DNA from: Thermocaproicibacter melissae
GTDB lineage: Bacteria; Bacillota; Clostridia; Oscillospirales; Acutalibacteraceae
Assembly: GCF_024498295.1 (NCBI RefSeq)
Contig: NZ_CP101827.1
Span: 1,182,001-1,246,000 of the forward strand
DNA length: 64,000 bases
Direction of reading: 5' to 3'
The position numbers and the translations under genes were made by a program. Shown one piece after another: positions 24,021-32,327 of the stretch. The notes under the pieces were generated by a model. That model had not been told where the DNA came from. It ran no database searches and saw only the letters and a program-made list of their open reading frames with translations. How positions within the stretch are numbered: the stretch's first letter is position 1; the number at the start of each line of letters is the position of its first letter.

Positions 24021-25210
24021 CGTATTGTAAAGTTAAATGAAAGTTGAGGACTCGTCAGCCCTTCTGGTACAATGGTTTTGACACAAAACAATGTACTCCC
24101 GAAAGGAGACGAGTCCTCATGACAAAATCATACCAGATTTGCTGTCCGAAATGCAACAACCATCAAAACTTTTATCGTTATGGCAAAGATAAATATGGAA
24201 ACCAGAAATATCTTTGCCGTGTATGCGGGCATCAATTTGCGCCGGATGCCCATGCGGCTGACAAACCCGGAAGGCCGCGCGTGCGTCCTTATCCGACTTG
24301 CCTTGTCTGCGGAAAAGCCATGTTCCTTCACCATGACCACAAATACTACTCAAACTACCAATGCTGCGACAAGAAGTGCGGCCATTCCATTTTTGTGCCG
24401 AAACCGGCTGCCGTTACGGCACCTTCCATGTCGAAGCTGTCCGGGAAAACAGATTTCAAGCGGATGCGTTATCCAGTGCATGTTATCCTGACGGCACTGT
24501 CGATGTTTTATCTGGGAAAAAACTCTTTCCGTAATATTGCTTTGATTCTGCGTACTGTCATGAATATTCAGGTTTCCCACACTACTATCAGTAACTGGTG
24601 TACGAAATTCGCGCCTTTGTTTCAAAACATCGCGCTTGAACTGATGCCAACGCTCAATTTCAACTCCGACGAATGGCACGCGGACGAAACTGTAGTAAAA
24701 ATCCGAGGCATGAAGTATTACCTCTGGTTAATTGTGGACAGCGAAACCCGCTTTGTTCTCAGCTTCCACCTTTCCAGGCACAGGGACAGCCCTCAGGCGT
24801 TTTCCTTACTTAATTCCGTTAAACATCTCGGTAAACCCGGAGCCATCGTCACCGACCGCTACAGTGCTTACAAAGTTCCTGTAAAAGCAGTGCTTGGCGT
24901 GAAACATATCCGGGTCCAGAGCTTCAGCGATGATATTACCAACAACCTGATCGAATGCTTTAACAAGCAATTCAAGGCGTGGTACAAAACCAAACAGGGA
25001 TTTGCCTCGTTCGATTCCGCCAACAATCTTATCGCGGTTTTTCTCTTCTTTTACAATTTTGTCCGCCCTCATTCCGCTCTTGACGGTCTGACCCCGGCAC
25101 AAGTTGCGGGCCTAAACCTTTCTGCCAGAAGCAAACGCAAGCTTTTCCTCGTCGCTTGAAGCAATTGGCTGATTTCCCTTCTTAATCTTTCATGTTTACT
25201 TTACAAAGCC
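24021..25210 (+). mobile_element. IS6-like insertion sequence with 8-bp target duplication
   Basis: The 1190-bp element is flanked by perfect copies of TTATTTGG (24013-24020 and 25211-25218). Imperfect terminal repeats share TTGTAAAGT near the ends and GGC-TTTGT at the right end, as in IS6-family elements, which also make 8-bp duplications. It lies between the promoter and the ribosome binding site of the sugar transport operon, a few nt upstream of the GAGGAGG. Confidence 0.88.
24119..25159 (+). CDS. IS6-like (DDE, IS240-type) transposase with N-terminal zinc ribbons
   Basis: A 346-residue transposase. N-terminal Cys pairs (CCPKC, CRVCG, CLVCG, CCDKKCGH) form two zinc-ribbon-like units; the catalytic core has WHADETVV (Asp), VTDRYSAY (Asp) and NNLIECFNKQFK (Glu). 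Start at 24119 follows GAAAGGAG. The reading frame is intact. The zinc-ribbon extension is longer than in classical IS6 transposases, so the exact subgroup is uncertain. Confidence 0.9.
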   Translation: MTKSYQICCPKCNNHQNFYRYGKDKYGNQKYLCRVCGHQFAPDAHAADKPGRPRVRPYPTCLVCGKAMFLHHDHKYYSNYQCCDKKCGHSIFVPKPAAVTAPSMSKLSGKTDFKRMRYPVHVILTALSMFYLGKNSFRNIALILRTVMNIQVSHTTISNWCTKFAPLFQNIALELMPTLNFNSDEWHADETVVKIRGMKYYLWLIVDSETRFVLSFHLSRHRDSPQAFSLLNSVKHLGKPGAIVTDRYSAYKVPVKAVLGVKHIRVQSFSDDITNNLIECFNKQFKAWYKTKQGFASFDSANNLIAVFLFFYNFVRPHSALDGLTPAQVAGLNLSARSKRKLFLVA

Positions 25211-25230
25211 TTATTTGGATGACAGATAAT

Positions 25231-25259
25231 ATATTAACCGTTTGACATATATATGTCAA
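25231..25259 (-). promoter_or_regulatory. Promoter of the disrupted sugar operon
   Basis: Minus-strand TTGACA (25254-25259), 17-nt spacer, TAATAT (25231-25236). It points toward the binding-protein gene, now separated from it by the 1.2-kb IS element at 24021-25210. Confidence 0.6.
25242..25259. promoter_or_regulatory. Palindromic operator for the LacI-type regulator
   Basis: Perfect 18-bp palindrome TTGACATATATATGTCAA overlapping the -35 box of the sugar operon promoter. Related half sites TTGATATGT (25264) and TTGACATAT (25385, at the -35 of the regulator promoter) suggest autoregulation as well. Confidence 0.6.
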
Positions 25260-25384
25260 GTGGTTGATATGTAATTTGTATATTTTTTTAGTAAAAAATG
25301 TTCTTGAATTTAGAATTATGCACATTCTATTACATTATCATAACTTTATAGAACTTTATTTTTCAAAAAATTTGCAATATACGG

Positions 25385-25413
25385 TTGACATATAAATTCT
25401 TTGTATCTATAAT
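25385..25413 (+). promoter_or_regulatory. Promoter of the LacI-type regulator gene
   Basis: Consensus TTGACA (25385-25390), 17-nt spacer and TATAAT (25408-25413), 88 nt before the start codon. Confidence 0.75.
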
Positions 25414-25500
25414 TTATCATAGAGTTTTTTTACCATAAAAAAGCGGCCTCCCATAGATTTGGCTGCTCTTTCTACAAATTTCGCAAACGGGGTTTGAAAT

Positions 25501-26478
25501 ATGAGTACGCTAAAGGACGTTGCCGAAAGAAGCGGTGTCACCGTTACCACAGTGTCAAGGATGCTGAATGGTCGGGGATATATCAGTGAAAAAACACGAG
25601 CGAAAATCAACAAAGCGATGCGCGAGCTGAACTACAAACCAAACGAGCTTGCAAGGGCACTTTCAAAAAAAAGGAGCAACTTCATTGGGCTGATTGTGCC
25701 ATCAGCCAGCAACATGTATTTTTGTAAGGTCATTGACTGTGTAGAACATTTGGTGACAAGCAGCGGATACAAGTTGCTGCTGTGTACCTCCAACAACGAA
25801 GCGAAGAAAGAACTAGAGTATTTTAACATGCTGAATGCCAACAAGGTTGCCGGCATCATCCTCGCCAGCCACACGCAGGACATTGACCTTAACGTTGCCA
25901 TTGACGCGCCAATCATTTCGATTGACCGCGTCATCTCACCGCGGATTCCATCGGTTTGCTCAGACAACTACCAAGGCGGCCTTCTCGCAGCGGAACACCT
26001 CATCGCGAAAGGATGCCGAAAGCTTGCACACATCAGCGGTAGTTCCTACCTCAACATGGATGCGAACAAACGCTTCTTCGGTTTCAAGGAAGTCTGTGAA
26101 AAAAAAGGAGTGCCTTATGTTGCAATCGACGCAACCGAAGAACAGTTCATCTCGATGCGATATGAAAACATTATCACTTCGCTTTTAGACAGTAATCCAG
26201 ACATTGATGGAATCTTTACTTCCAACGACATAATCGCGGCGCAAGTTATTAAACTATGCTACAAGCGCGGCATTCGTATTCCGGAGCAAATGAAGGTTGT
26301 GGGCTACGACGACATTGATTTATGTAAATTCTGCACGCCGTCCATCACCACAATCCGCCAGCCAGTCTGGGATATCTGCCAATGCGCGGTGGAAAGCATT
26401 GTTATGGGGCAGGATAAAAACGTGATTCCAACCAGCGTTATATTCCCGGTCACTCTCGTGGAGCGCGAAAGCACCTAA
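25501..26478 (+). CDS. LacI-family transcriptional regulator (probable sucrose operon repressor)
   Basis: A 325-residue LacI/GalR repressor. The N-terminal helix-turn-helix and hinge (TLKDVAERSGVTVTTVSRML; YKPNELARALSKKRS) are followed by a periplasmic-binding-protein-like sensor domain with SNDIIAAQV and VVGYDDIDL motifs. It is divergent from the sugar operon and the intergenic region has matching palindromic sites, so it probably controls sucrose phosphorylase and transport genes. The reading frame is intact although the operon it regulated is damaged. The ligand is not known. Confidence 0.92.
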   Translation: MSTLKDVAERSGVTVTTVSRMLNGRGYISEKTRAKINKAMRELNYKPNELARALSKKRSNFIGLIVPSASNMYFCKVIDCVEHLVTSSGYKLLLCTSNNEAKKELEYFNMLNANKVAGIILASHTQDIDLNVAIDAPIISIDRVISPRIPSVCSDNYQGGLLAAEHLIAKGCRKLAHISGSSYLNMDANKRFFGFKEVCEKKGVPYVAIDATEEQFISMRYENIITSLLDSNPDIDGIFTSNDIIAAQVIKLCYKRGIRIPEQMKVVGYDDIDLCKFCTPSITTIRQPVWDICQCAVESIVMGQDKNVIPTSVIFPVTLVEREST

Positions 26479-26500
26479 AAAAAACAGCTTCTCAAACACA

Positions 26501-26532
26501 AAAAAGTCCGGCCGAAGATGGCCGGACTTTTT
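26501..26532 (+). terminator. Terminator after the LacI-type gene
   Basis: AAAAAGTCCGGCC / GGCCGGACTTTTT, a 13-bp stem with a 6-nt loop. Confidence 0.92.
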
Positions 26533-26605
26533 GCGCCGCGGCTTCTCCCGTGCCGCAGGCACGCAATTCACTACCGCTCCCCTTCAACTCCCCAAATATG
26601 CCTAT

Positions 26606-26645
26606 AAAAAGCAGGTTCCACGGTGATGCCGCAGAACCTGTTTTT
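26606..26645 (-). terminator. Terminator of the tmRNA gene
   Basis: On the minus strand CAGGTTC / GAACCTG with inner pairing, followed by CTTTTT, immediately 3' of the tmRNA CCA end. Confidence 0.8.
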
Positions 26646-27005
26646 TGGTGGAGATGACGGGAGTCGAACCCGTGTCCGAGGGTAATTTGCCAAGGTTTTC
26701 TACGAGCGTAGCCTATGTTTTCAGTTTCCCGCAGTGTGACGCCCAAAGGCAGGCTTCTCACTTTGGTAGCCTTTCAAGTCATGGCCGGGGTAAAGGCGTC
26801 CCCCGGCTCACGTTCACCGCTAGTCGACGCCCTTATCCGGGCCGCGGTGCTCCCGGTAAGGACGGCAGCTTAATTAAGCTGCGAGCGCCATTCTATAATT
26901 GGCGTTAGTATTGTTGTCGTTTATTTTGCTTTGCGAAATTATAGCGTTCCGCCTCGCTGCTCGCTTGCCTTGGTTCACAGCCCCCGTCGAAGCCTTTACA
27001 TCCCC
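26646..27005 (-). ncRNA. ssrA: Transfer-messenger RNA (tmRNA, ssrA)
   Basis: A 360-nt tmRNA that rescues stalled ribosomes. The tRNA-like ends pair as GGGGATG (5', 26999-27005) with CATCTCC before the ACCA 3' end; the conserved GGCTTCGACGGGG D-arm and the T-arm GGGTTCGACTCCC are present. The tag frame ends at 26874-26876 with ...NANYRMALAA before TAA; the residues before that read NDNNT, so the predicted tag is about 15 residues. Pseudoknot-rich sequence fills the rest. Precursor processing by RNase P is implied because the promoter is about 70 nt upstream. Confidence 0.97.
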
Positions 27006-27074
27006 ATATTCAGCGGCTGTTTTCCATTCACCTACCCTGCATCAGCAGATGAGCCTCCGCTTAGCAGGAATCTG

Positions 27075-27103
27075 AGAATACCATATTTTCGGATTCCTGT
27101 CAA
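27075..27103 (-). promoter_or_regulatory. Promoter of the tmRNA gene
   Basis: Minus-strand TTGACA (27098-27103), 17-nt spacer, TATTCT (27075-27080). Confidence 0.7.
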
Positions 27104-27125
27104 GCGGTATTATGTCAACCGCAGT

Positions 27126-27656
27126 TTAATGAAGTTTCGCCTTCTCTTCCGCAACCGGAGTCGAACCATATACCCTAGCTTCCACATAAATCATCTCGCG
27201 GTTTTTGAGAACGGCATACACAATAAGGACAATCACGGGCAGTACAGACACCAATAGACTCCATCGTTTGACCAGCGCCACAATCAATACGGCCAGAAAT
27301 ATCAAAACGCATATCGCAATCAAAGCGAAATGTTCTTTTCGCCATTTCTTTGCCCAGAAATCCATCCGTTCTTTGGCGGTGAAACTGCTGTTCTGCAGCG
27401 CTTCCACCAAATTGGCATCGGCTTTTTTGCGGAATTCTTCCGAAGGAATTCTTTCGCCTGAAACCAGTTCATTCATGCTGACATCGAATTCTTCACTGAG
27501 CATTTTCAGCATTTCAATATCCGGCATATAATTTCCGTTTTCCCAGCGGGAAATCGTCTTATTCGTGACGCCGAGCTTTTTGCCGAGTGCCTCTTGCGTC
27601 AGATTTTTTTCTTTGCGAAGCTGTGCAAGAAACCGACCGAATTTTTTCTGATCCAT
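27126..27656 (-). CDS. XRE-family regulator with C-terminal membrane segments
   Basis: A 176-residue protein with an N-terminal Cro/CI-type helix-turn-helix (residues 8-62: LTQEALGKKLGVTNKTISRWENG), a charged linker, then two hydrophobic segments (about 108-128 and 132-148) and a short tail. This membrane-anchored XRE layout is common in Firmicutes, often sensing envelope stress, but targets are unknown. It is transcribed toward ssrA and away from the riboswitch-controlled ATPase. Confidence 0.88.
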   Translation of the reverse strand: MDQKKFGRFLAQLRKEKNLTQEALGKKLGVTNKTISRWENGNYMPDIEMLKMLSEEFDVSMNELVSGERIPSEEFRKKADANLVEALQNSSFTAKERMDFWAKKWRKEHFALIAICVLIFLAVLIVALVKRWSLLVSVLPVIVLIVYAVLKNREMIYVEARVYGSTPVAEEKAKLH

Positions 27657-27839
27657 CGTATAACCTCCTCGCTGCTATTCTCATGCTACCACAGAATTGA
27701 AAAAAGTATATACCATAAACAGCGAATTGCCGGACATAGCAGATTTTTGGCCAAAAACGAACCGCAATAGCACCTTAACAAGACCTTCCCCATATACTGC
27801 CGATTAAAGGACCTCTTTGCACTGCAAATAAATCTACAG

Positions 27840-27951
27840 TACAAACTGAGCAGGCGATAAACCCGATTCGGTTTATGGGGCTGGGCCGGAAACGGCAACA
27901 GATTTTGGCACATCTGTGGGACAGTTGTATGTTCCATAGATGTGCTTTTTT
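27840..27951 (+). promoter_or_regulatory. NiCo (czcD-motif) riboswitch
   Basis: A four-stem junction typical of the NiCo class. P1 TACAAACTG (27840-27848) pairs with CAGTTGTA (27922-27929); P2 ATAAACC/GGTTTAT; P3 GCCG-GAAA-CGGC; P4 ACAGAT/ATCTGT. Conserved junction blocks GAGCAGG, GGGGCTGGGC, CAACAG and GGGACAG are all present. The 3' half is shared with a terminator hairpin, so metal binding should prevent termination and turn on the downstream ATPase. The class is reported to bind Ni2+/Co2+, and more recently Fe2+; which one acts here cannot be read from sequence. Confidence 0.88.
27908..27951 (+). terminator. Riboswitch expression-platform terminator
   Basis: A 15-bp stem from GCACATCTGTGGGAC to GTTCCATAGATGTGC (two G-U pairs) with an 8-nt loop and TTTTTTA tail. 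It traps the conserved GGGAC and the 3' arm of P1, making aptamer and terminator mutually exclusive. Confidence 0.9.
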
Positions 27952-28012
27952 ATTGGAATATGCCATGAAGCTATCTTTCAGAGACGCCGAAAGGCGCACG
28001 GAGGTAACGGAT

Positions 28013-30556
28013 ATGACAACACCCCAGAATACTCCCCCAGCGTATGGTCTAACGACGGAACAGGTACAAAAATTGCAGGAACAATACGGAAAAAACGAAC
28101 TCACACCGCGAAAAAAGCAAAGTTTTCTCCGCAAGGCACTTCACATCATCTGTGAGCCGATATTTCTTCTTTTGCTGATTGCCGCAACCATCTATTTCAT
28201 TCTGGGAGAACCGCGCGACGGCGCAATTATGCTCGTCTTTGTCATCGGCGTCATCGGCATCGACGTGACACAGGAGTGGAAAACCGACCGGACATTGAAC
28301 GCACTGAAAAATCTTTCTGCCCCGCGGATACAGGTAATTCGCGACGGCAGGCAGGAGGAAATTGAAAGCGCGGATTTAGTGCCCGGCGACATTATGAGGA
28401 TTGCCGAGGGCATGAAAGTCCCCGCCGACGGGAAGATTCTAGAAGCAAACGACCTGTGCATCGACGAATCATCGCTCACCGGTGAAAACGAAGGCGTCTG
28501 GAAGGCTGCGGCGGGCAAAGCGGAGCCCTCTTCCGACTACTGGCGCAAGGATACTTGTTATGCGGGCACGTTTGTGCTAAAGGGCAGCGCCGTCGTTCAA
28601 GTTGAGAAAATCGGGGCTGCGACCGAATACGGAAAAATCGGAGCGAATGTCGCTTCCGCTCCGGAAAGCCGCACTCCGCTGCAGAAACAAACCGACAGCT
28701 TAGTAAAAACTTGTTCCATCATCGCTATTGCGCTCTTCGTCTTAGTCTGCGTATTCACATATCTCAACCTGCCTGACCACGCATTCCCGGAAAGAATTAC
28801 GGAAAGCGTTTTGTCCGGCATTACGCTTGCCATGGCGATGATTCCGGAAGAGTTTCCCGTTATCCTCGCGGTCTTTCTTTCGATGGGTGCTTGGAGGCTT
28901 GCAAAGCGGAATTCCCTCGTGCGGAGACTTCCCAGTGTGGAAACGCTCGGCGCGGTATCGGTTTTATGCGTCGACAAGACCGGAACAATCACGCGAAACC
29001 AGATGTCCGTTCAGGATATCTGGGCACCGGACGGCGACACCCAGACGCTGCTGGAAACCATGGGGCTTGCCTGCGAAACAAACGCCTACGACCCCATGGA
29101 AAAAGCCATGGTCGCTTGCTGTGAAGCAAACGGCATCGGCAAAGGCCATTTGTTCAGCGGAACGCTCATCCGCGAATATGCCTTTACGAACGAACTGAAA
29201 ATGATGGGCCATGTCTGGCGGCATGACGGAGAAGTTCTCATCGCCACAAAAGGAGGCCCTGAGAAGATTCTGGATCTCTGCGAACTCTCCGAAACAGAGC
29301 GCCAAATAACGGAACACAGGATTTTGGAAATGTCATCGCAAGGCCTGCGCGTCATCGCGGTGGGGCTTGAAAAACCCGTTGACGAAGATGCGATTCCGGC
29401 TGCTATCACCGACTGCAAACTGACCTTTTGCGGGCTTGTGGGGCTATGCGACCCGCCGAGGGAATCCATGAAAGAGGACATCAGCCGGTGCACAAAAGCC
29501 GGTATCCGCGTGGTTATGATTACCGGCGACAACGGCATCACCGCAAGCGCCATCGCAAAGCAAATCGGCATGCCGAACGCAGACCGAATCATGACCGGCG
29601 AGGAACTCGACAGCATGAGCGACGAAGAACTTCGCAGGCGTGTTCGCGATGTGAGTATTTTTTCGCGTGTGATTCCCGAACACAAAATGCGTATCGTTAA
29701 GGCGTTGAAGGACAACGGAGAAATCGTGGCTATGACAGGCGACGGCGTGAACGACGCACCGGCCCTAAAGTATGCGGACATCGGCATCGCAATGGGCAAG
29801 CGCGGTTCCGAAGTATCGCGGGAAGCCGCCGATTTGATTCTAATGGACGATGACTTCACTACAATTGTCGATACGGTCCGCGACGGCAGAAGAATCTACG
29901 ACAATATCCGAAAAGCGGTGGGTTATGTCTTTACCATTCACATTCCAATTGCATTTTCCGCCTTGCTCGCGCCGTTTCTCCACATCAACCCCGCGGATTT
30001 GTTTCTTTTGCCGCTCCACGTTGTTCTGCTGGAGCTGATTATCGACCCCACCTGCTCCATTGTTCTCGAACGCCAGCCGGCGGAACGCAACATCATGGTG
30101 CGCAAACCGCGGAAACCGAACGAAAAGCTATTAACGCCGAACCTGCTTTGGAAAAGCGTTCTGCAAGGCATCGCGGTATTTGCGGCATCCTTCACGACTT
30201 ATTTTTCCTTTCTGCAGCAAGCGCCTTACAATGCTCCGCTTGCAAGGGCCATGGGACTTTCCATCGTCATAATCGCGAATCTTTTCCTTGTTCTTGTCAA
30301 CAGCTCGAGTTACGACTTTGCCTATGCGTCTATTTGCCGCTTGGCGAAAGACAATGTGATGTGGGCCACCTTGCTCGGGACGTTTGCGATGCTGTTTCTG
30401 ATTCTTTATACTCCGTTGTGCGGAATTTTGAAGTTCGCTCCGCTTACCATGGGTCAGTTCTTTCTAGCCATAGGAATTGCCGCGGGTTCTGTTCTGTGGT
30501 ATGAAATTGTGAAATTTCACAGTCATGCTACCGCTAAACACAAGAACAGCAACTGA
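28013..30556 (+). CDS. P-type cation-transporting ATPase under NiCo riboswitch control
   Basis: An 847-residue P-type ATPase. N-terminal cation-ATPase domain, TGEN actuator motif (LTGENEG, deviating from the usual TGES), M4 motif IPEEFPVIL, phosphorylation motif CVDKTGTIT, hinge TGDGVNDAPAL, and about ten helices with a C-terminal cation-ATPase domain. The PEEFP subgroup is often annotated as calcium or generic cation ATPase, but the riboswitch upstream points to export of Ni2+, Co2+ or Fe2+. Start at 28013 follows GGAGGT; an in-frame extension lies inside the terminator leader. Given a NiFe hydrogenase in the same region, nickel or iron balance is a plausible role. Confidence 0.9.
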   Translation: MTTPQNTPPAYGLTTEQVQKLQEQYGKNELTPRKKQSFLRKALHIICEPIFLLLLIAATIYFILGEPRDGAIMLVFVIGVIGIDVTQEWKTDRTLNALKNLSAPRIQVIRDGRQEEIESADLVPGDIMRIAEGMKVPADGKILEANDLCIDESSLTGENEGVWKAAAGKAEPSSDYWRKDTCYAGTFVLKGSAVVQVEKIGAATEYGKIGANVASAPESRTPLQKQTDSLVKTCSIIAIALFVLVCVFTYLNLPDHAFPERITESVLSGITLAMAMIPEEFPVILAVFLSMGAWRLAKRNSLVRRLPSVETLGAVSVLCVDKTGTITRNQMSVQDIWAPDGDTQTLLETMGLACETNAYDPMEKAMVACCEANGIGKGHLFSGTLIREYAFTNELKMMGHVWRHDGEVLIATKGGPEKILDLCELSETERQITEHRILEMSSQGLRVIAVGLEKPVDEDAIPAAITDCKLTFCGLVGLCDPPRESMKEDISRCTKAGIRVVMITGDNGITASAIAKQIGMPNADRIMTGEELDSMSDEELRRRVRDVSIFSRVIPEHKMRIVKALKDNGEIVAMTGDGVNDAPALKYADIGIAMGKRGSEVSREAADLILMDDDFTTIVDTVRDGRRIYDNIRKAVGYVFTIHIPIAFSALLAPFLHINPADLFLLPLHVVLLELIIDPTCSIVLERQPAERNIMVRKPRKPNEKLLTPNLLWKSVLQGIAVFAASFTTYFSFLQQAPYNAPLARAMGLSIVIIANLFLVLVNSSSYDFAYASICRLAKDNVMWATLLGTFAMLFLILYTPLCGILKFAPLTMGQFFLAIGIAAGSVLWYEIVKFHSHATAKHKNSN

Positions 30557-30569
30557 ATCGCTAGAAACA

Positions 30570-30616
30570 AAAAAGCAGTCTGCAAACCAGTTCACCACTG
30601 ATTCGCAGACTGCTTT
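30570..30616. terminator. Bidirectional terminator between ATPase and kduD
   Basis: AAAGCAGTCTGC / GCAGACTGCTTT stem with a 21-nt loop; the minus strand has a TTTTTTG tract, so it serves the uronate operon as well. Confidence 0.85.
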
Positions 30617-30629
30617 GCGTTCCGAATGC

Positions 30630-31415
30630 TTACGGCTGTTTGCCGATATAGGCAAGGATTCCGCCGTCAACATACAGGATATGACCATTTACAAAATTGC
30701 TTGCGTCGCTCGCAAGAAAGACTGCAGGGCCGGTCAAATCTTCCGTTCTGCCCCAGCGCCCTGCCGGAGTTTTGCTGATGATGAAGTCGTTGAACGGATT
30801 TCCCGGCACGCGCAGCGGTGCAGTCTGGGGTGTCTCGATATATCCCGGGCCGATGCCGTTGCACTGAATGTTGTATGCGCCGTATTCCGAGGCGATATTG
30901 CGCGTGAGCATTTTCAGTCCGCCTTTTGCGGCCGCATAGGCGGAAACCGTCTCGCGCCCCAGCTCGCTCATCATGCTGCAAATATTGATGATTTTGCCGT
31001 GGCCCTTTTTAATCATACCGGGAATGACGGCCTTTGAAACGATAAACGGCGCGGTGAGGTCTACGTCAATCACCTGCCGGAATTCCTCGGGCTTCATGTC
31101 CAGCATCGGGATGCGTTTGATGATTCCAGCGTTGTTGACGAGGATGTCTATGACACCGACCTCTTGGTTGATTTTCTTTACCAAATCCTCAATTGCGTCC
31201 GCATCGGTAACATCACACACATAGCCGTGTGCGTCGATTCCCGCTTTGCGATAATTCTCAATGCCCCTTGCCACATGTTCCGCGTTCAGGCCGTTAAACG
31301 CGATTTTTGCACCTGCTTCGGCAAGAGCGGAAGCGATGGCAAAGCCGATTCCGTAGCACGCTCCGGTGACAAAGGCAACTTTTCCCTTTAGAGAAAACGA
31401 ATCTAGAACGTTCAT
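30630..31415 (-). CDS. kduD: 2-keto-3-deoxygluconate/gluconate 5-dehydrogenase (SDR family)
   Basis: Short-chain dehydrogenase of 261 residues. NAD motif TGACYGIG (18-25), NNAG, and catalytic Ser-Tyr-Lys (SMMS..., YAAAK). Homologues are annotated gluconate 5-dehydrogenase, but adjacency to kduI favours the KduD reaction: reduction of 2,5-diketo-3-deoxygluconate to KDG. It is the last gene of the uronate operon, 50 nt after kduI, with a GGGGTG ribosome binding site. Confidence 0.85.
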   Translation of the reverse strand: MNVLDSFSLKGKVAFVTGACYGIGFAIASALAEAGAKIAFNGLNAEHVARGIENYRKAGIDAHGYVCDVTDADAIEDLVKKINQEVGVIDILVNNAGIIKRIPMLDMKPEEFRQVIDVDLTAPFIVSKAVIPGMIKKGHGKIINICSMMSELGRETVSAYAAAKGGLKMLTRNIASEYGAYNIQCNGIGPGYIETPQTAPLRVPGNPFNDFIISKTPAGRWGRTEDLTGPAVFLASDASNFVNGHILYVDGGILAYIGKQP

Positions 31416-31465
31416 ACCGATTCACCCCATTTTACTATTTTGAGGGACAACCATTTTTCACAACT

Positions 31466-32308
31466 TCAGCGCATTTCGTTGATTGGAATCTCGTCCATAT
31501 CATCGAACGCCTGATTTTCGCCGCCCATTGCCCAGATGAAGCTGTAATTTGTCGTTCCGACACCCACGTGAATACTCCAAGACGGGCTGATGACAGCCTG
31601 CTCGTTCTGCATCACAATATGACGGGTTTCGGTGCCTTCTCCCATCAGATGGAATACAACGCCGTCCTTCGGGAGATCAAAATAGGTGTAAATTTCCATT
31701 CGGCGCTCATGGGTATGAGCTGGCATAGTGTTCCATACGCTGCCGGGTTCCAGAACCGTCATGCCCATGGACAGCTGGCAGGTTTTCAGCACATCCGGGT
31801 GAATGAACTGATTGATGGTGCGCTTGTTGGAGGTTTCCATCGAGCCGAGCGGGCGTTTTACGGCGTCCTTTAATGTGATAAGCCTAGTCTCCCACGAGCG
31901 GTGGGCAGGAGCGGAGACCATATAAAATTTTGCGGGAACAACGGAGCTTTCGCTTGCAAGCACAACCTCTTTGCTGCCTGCCGTAATATACAGGCAGTCC
32001 TTCCGGTCGAGCGTGTAGACCTTGCCGTCCACGGTAATGGTTCCGCGTCCGCCAAGGTTGAAGATGCCAATTTCACGGCGCTCAAGGAAGTAGCTCGTGC
32101 CGAAGTTCTTCCACACGTCCAGTCCGTCATCGAGCGGAACGGGCCTGTGCACCGGCATGCAGCCGAGCGTAACCATACGGTCAACATGGCTGTAAACTGA
32201 AACGACGTGGTCGGGCTGATACAGGTTTTCAATCAGGAATTCGCGGCGAATATCATCCGTGGTATAGCGCTTGAAATCCCTTGGATTGACCGAATAGCGG
32301 ATATCCAT
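31466..32308 (-). CDS. kduI: 5-keto-4-deoxyuronate isomerase
   Basis: Converts 5-keto-4-deoxyuronate, the product of unsaturated uronides from pectin or glycosaminoglycan breakdown, to 2,5-diketo-3-deoxygluconate. The 280-residue cupin protein matches KduI throughout (SVNPRDFKRYTTDDIRREF-like start, LGCMPVHRPVPL, MPAHTHERRMEIYTYFD metal-binding block with His and Glu). It has a strong GGAGGAG ribosome binding site and begins 19 nt after the aldolase-kinase gene. Confidence 0.96.
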   Translation of the reverse strand: MDIRYSVNPRDFKRYTTDDIRREFLIENLYQPDHVVSVYSHVDRMVTLGCMPVHRPVPLDDGLDVWKNFGTSYFLERREIGIFNLGGRGTITVDGKVYTLDRKDCLYITAGSKEVVLASESSVVPAKFYMVSAPAHRSWETRLITLKDAVKRPLGSMETSNKRTINQFIHPDVLKTCQLSMGMTVLEPGSVWNTMPAHTHERRMEIYTYFDLPKDGVVFHLMGEGTETRHIVMQNEQAVISPSWSIHVGVGTTNYSFIWAMGGENQAFDDMDEIPINEMR

Positions 32309-32327
32309 GATAAAACTCCTCCAATTT

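Noticed and set aside
18854-25210. The two insertion sequences as ends of a composite transposon
   Set aside because: They belong to different families (IS256 and IS6-like), and the IS6-like copy has its own exact target duplication, so they inserted independently.
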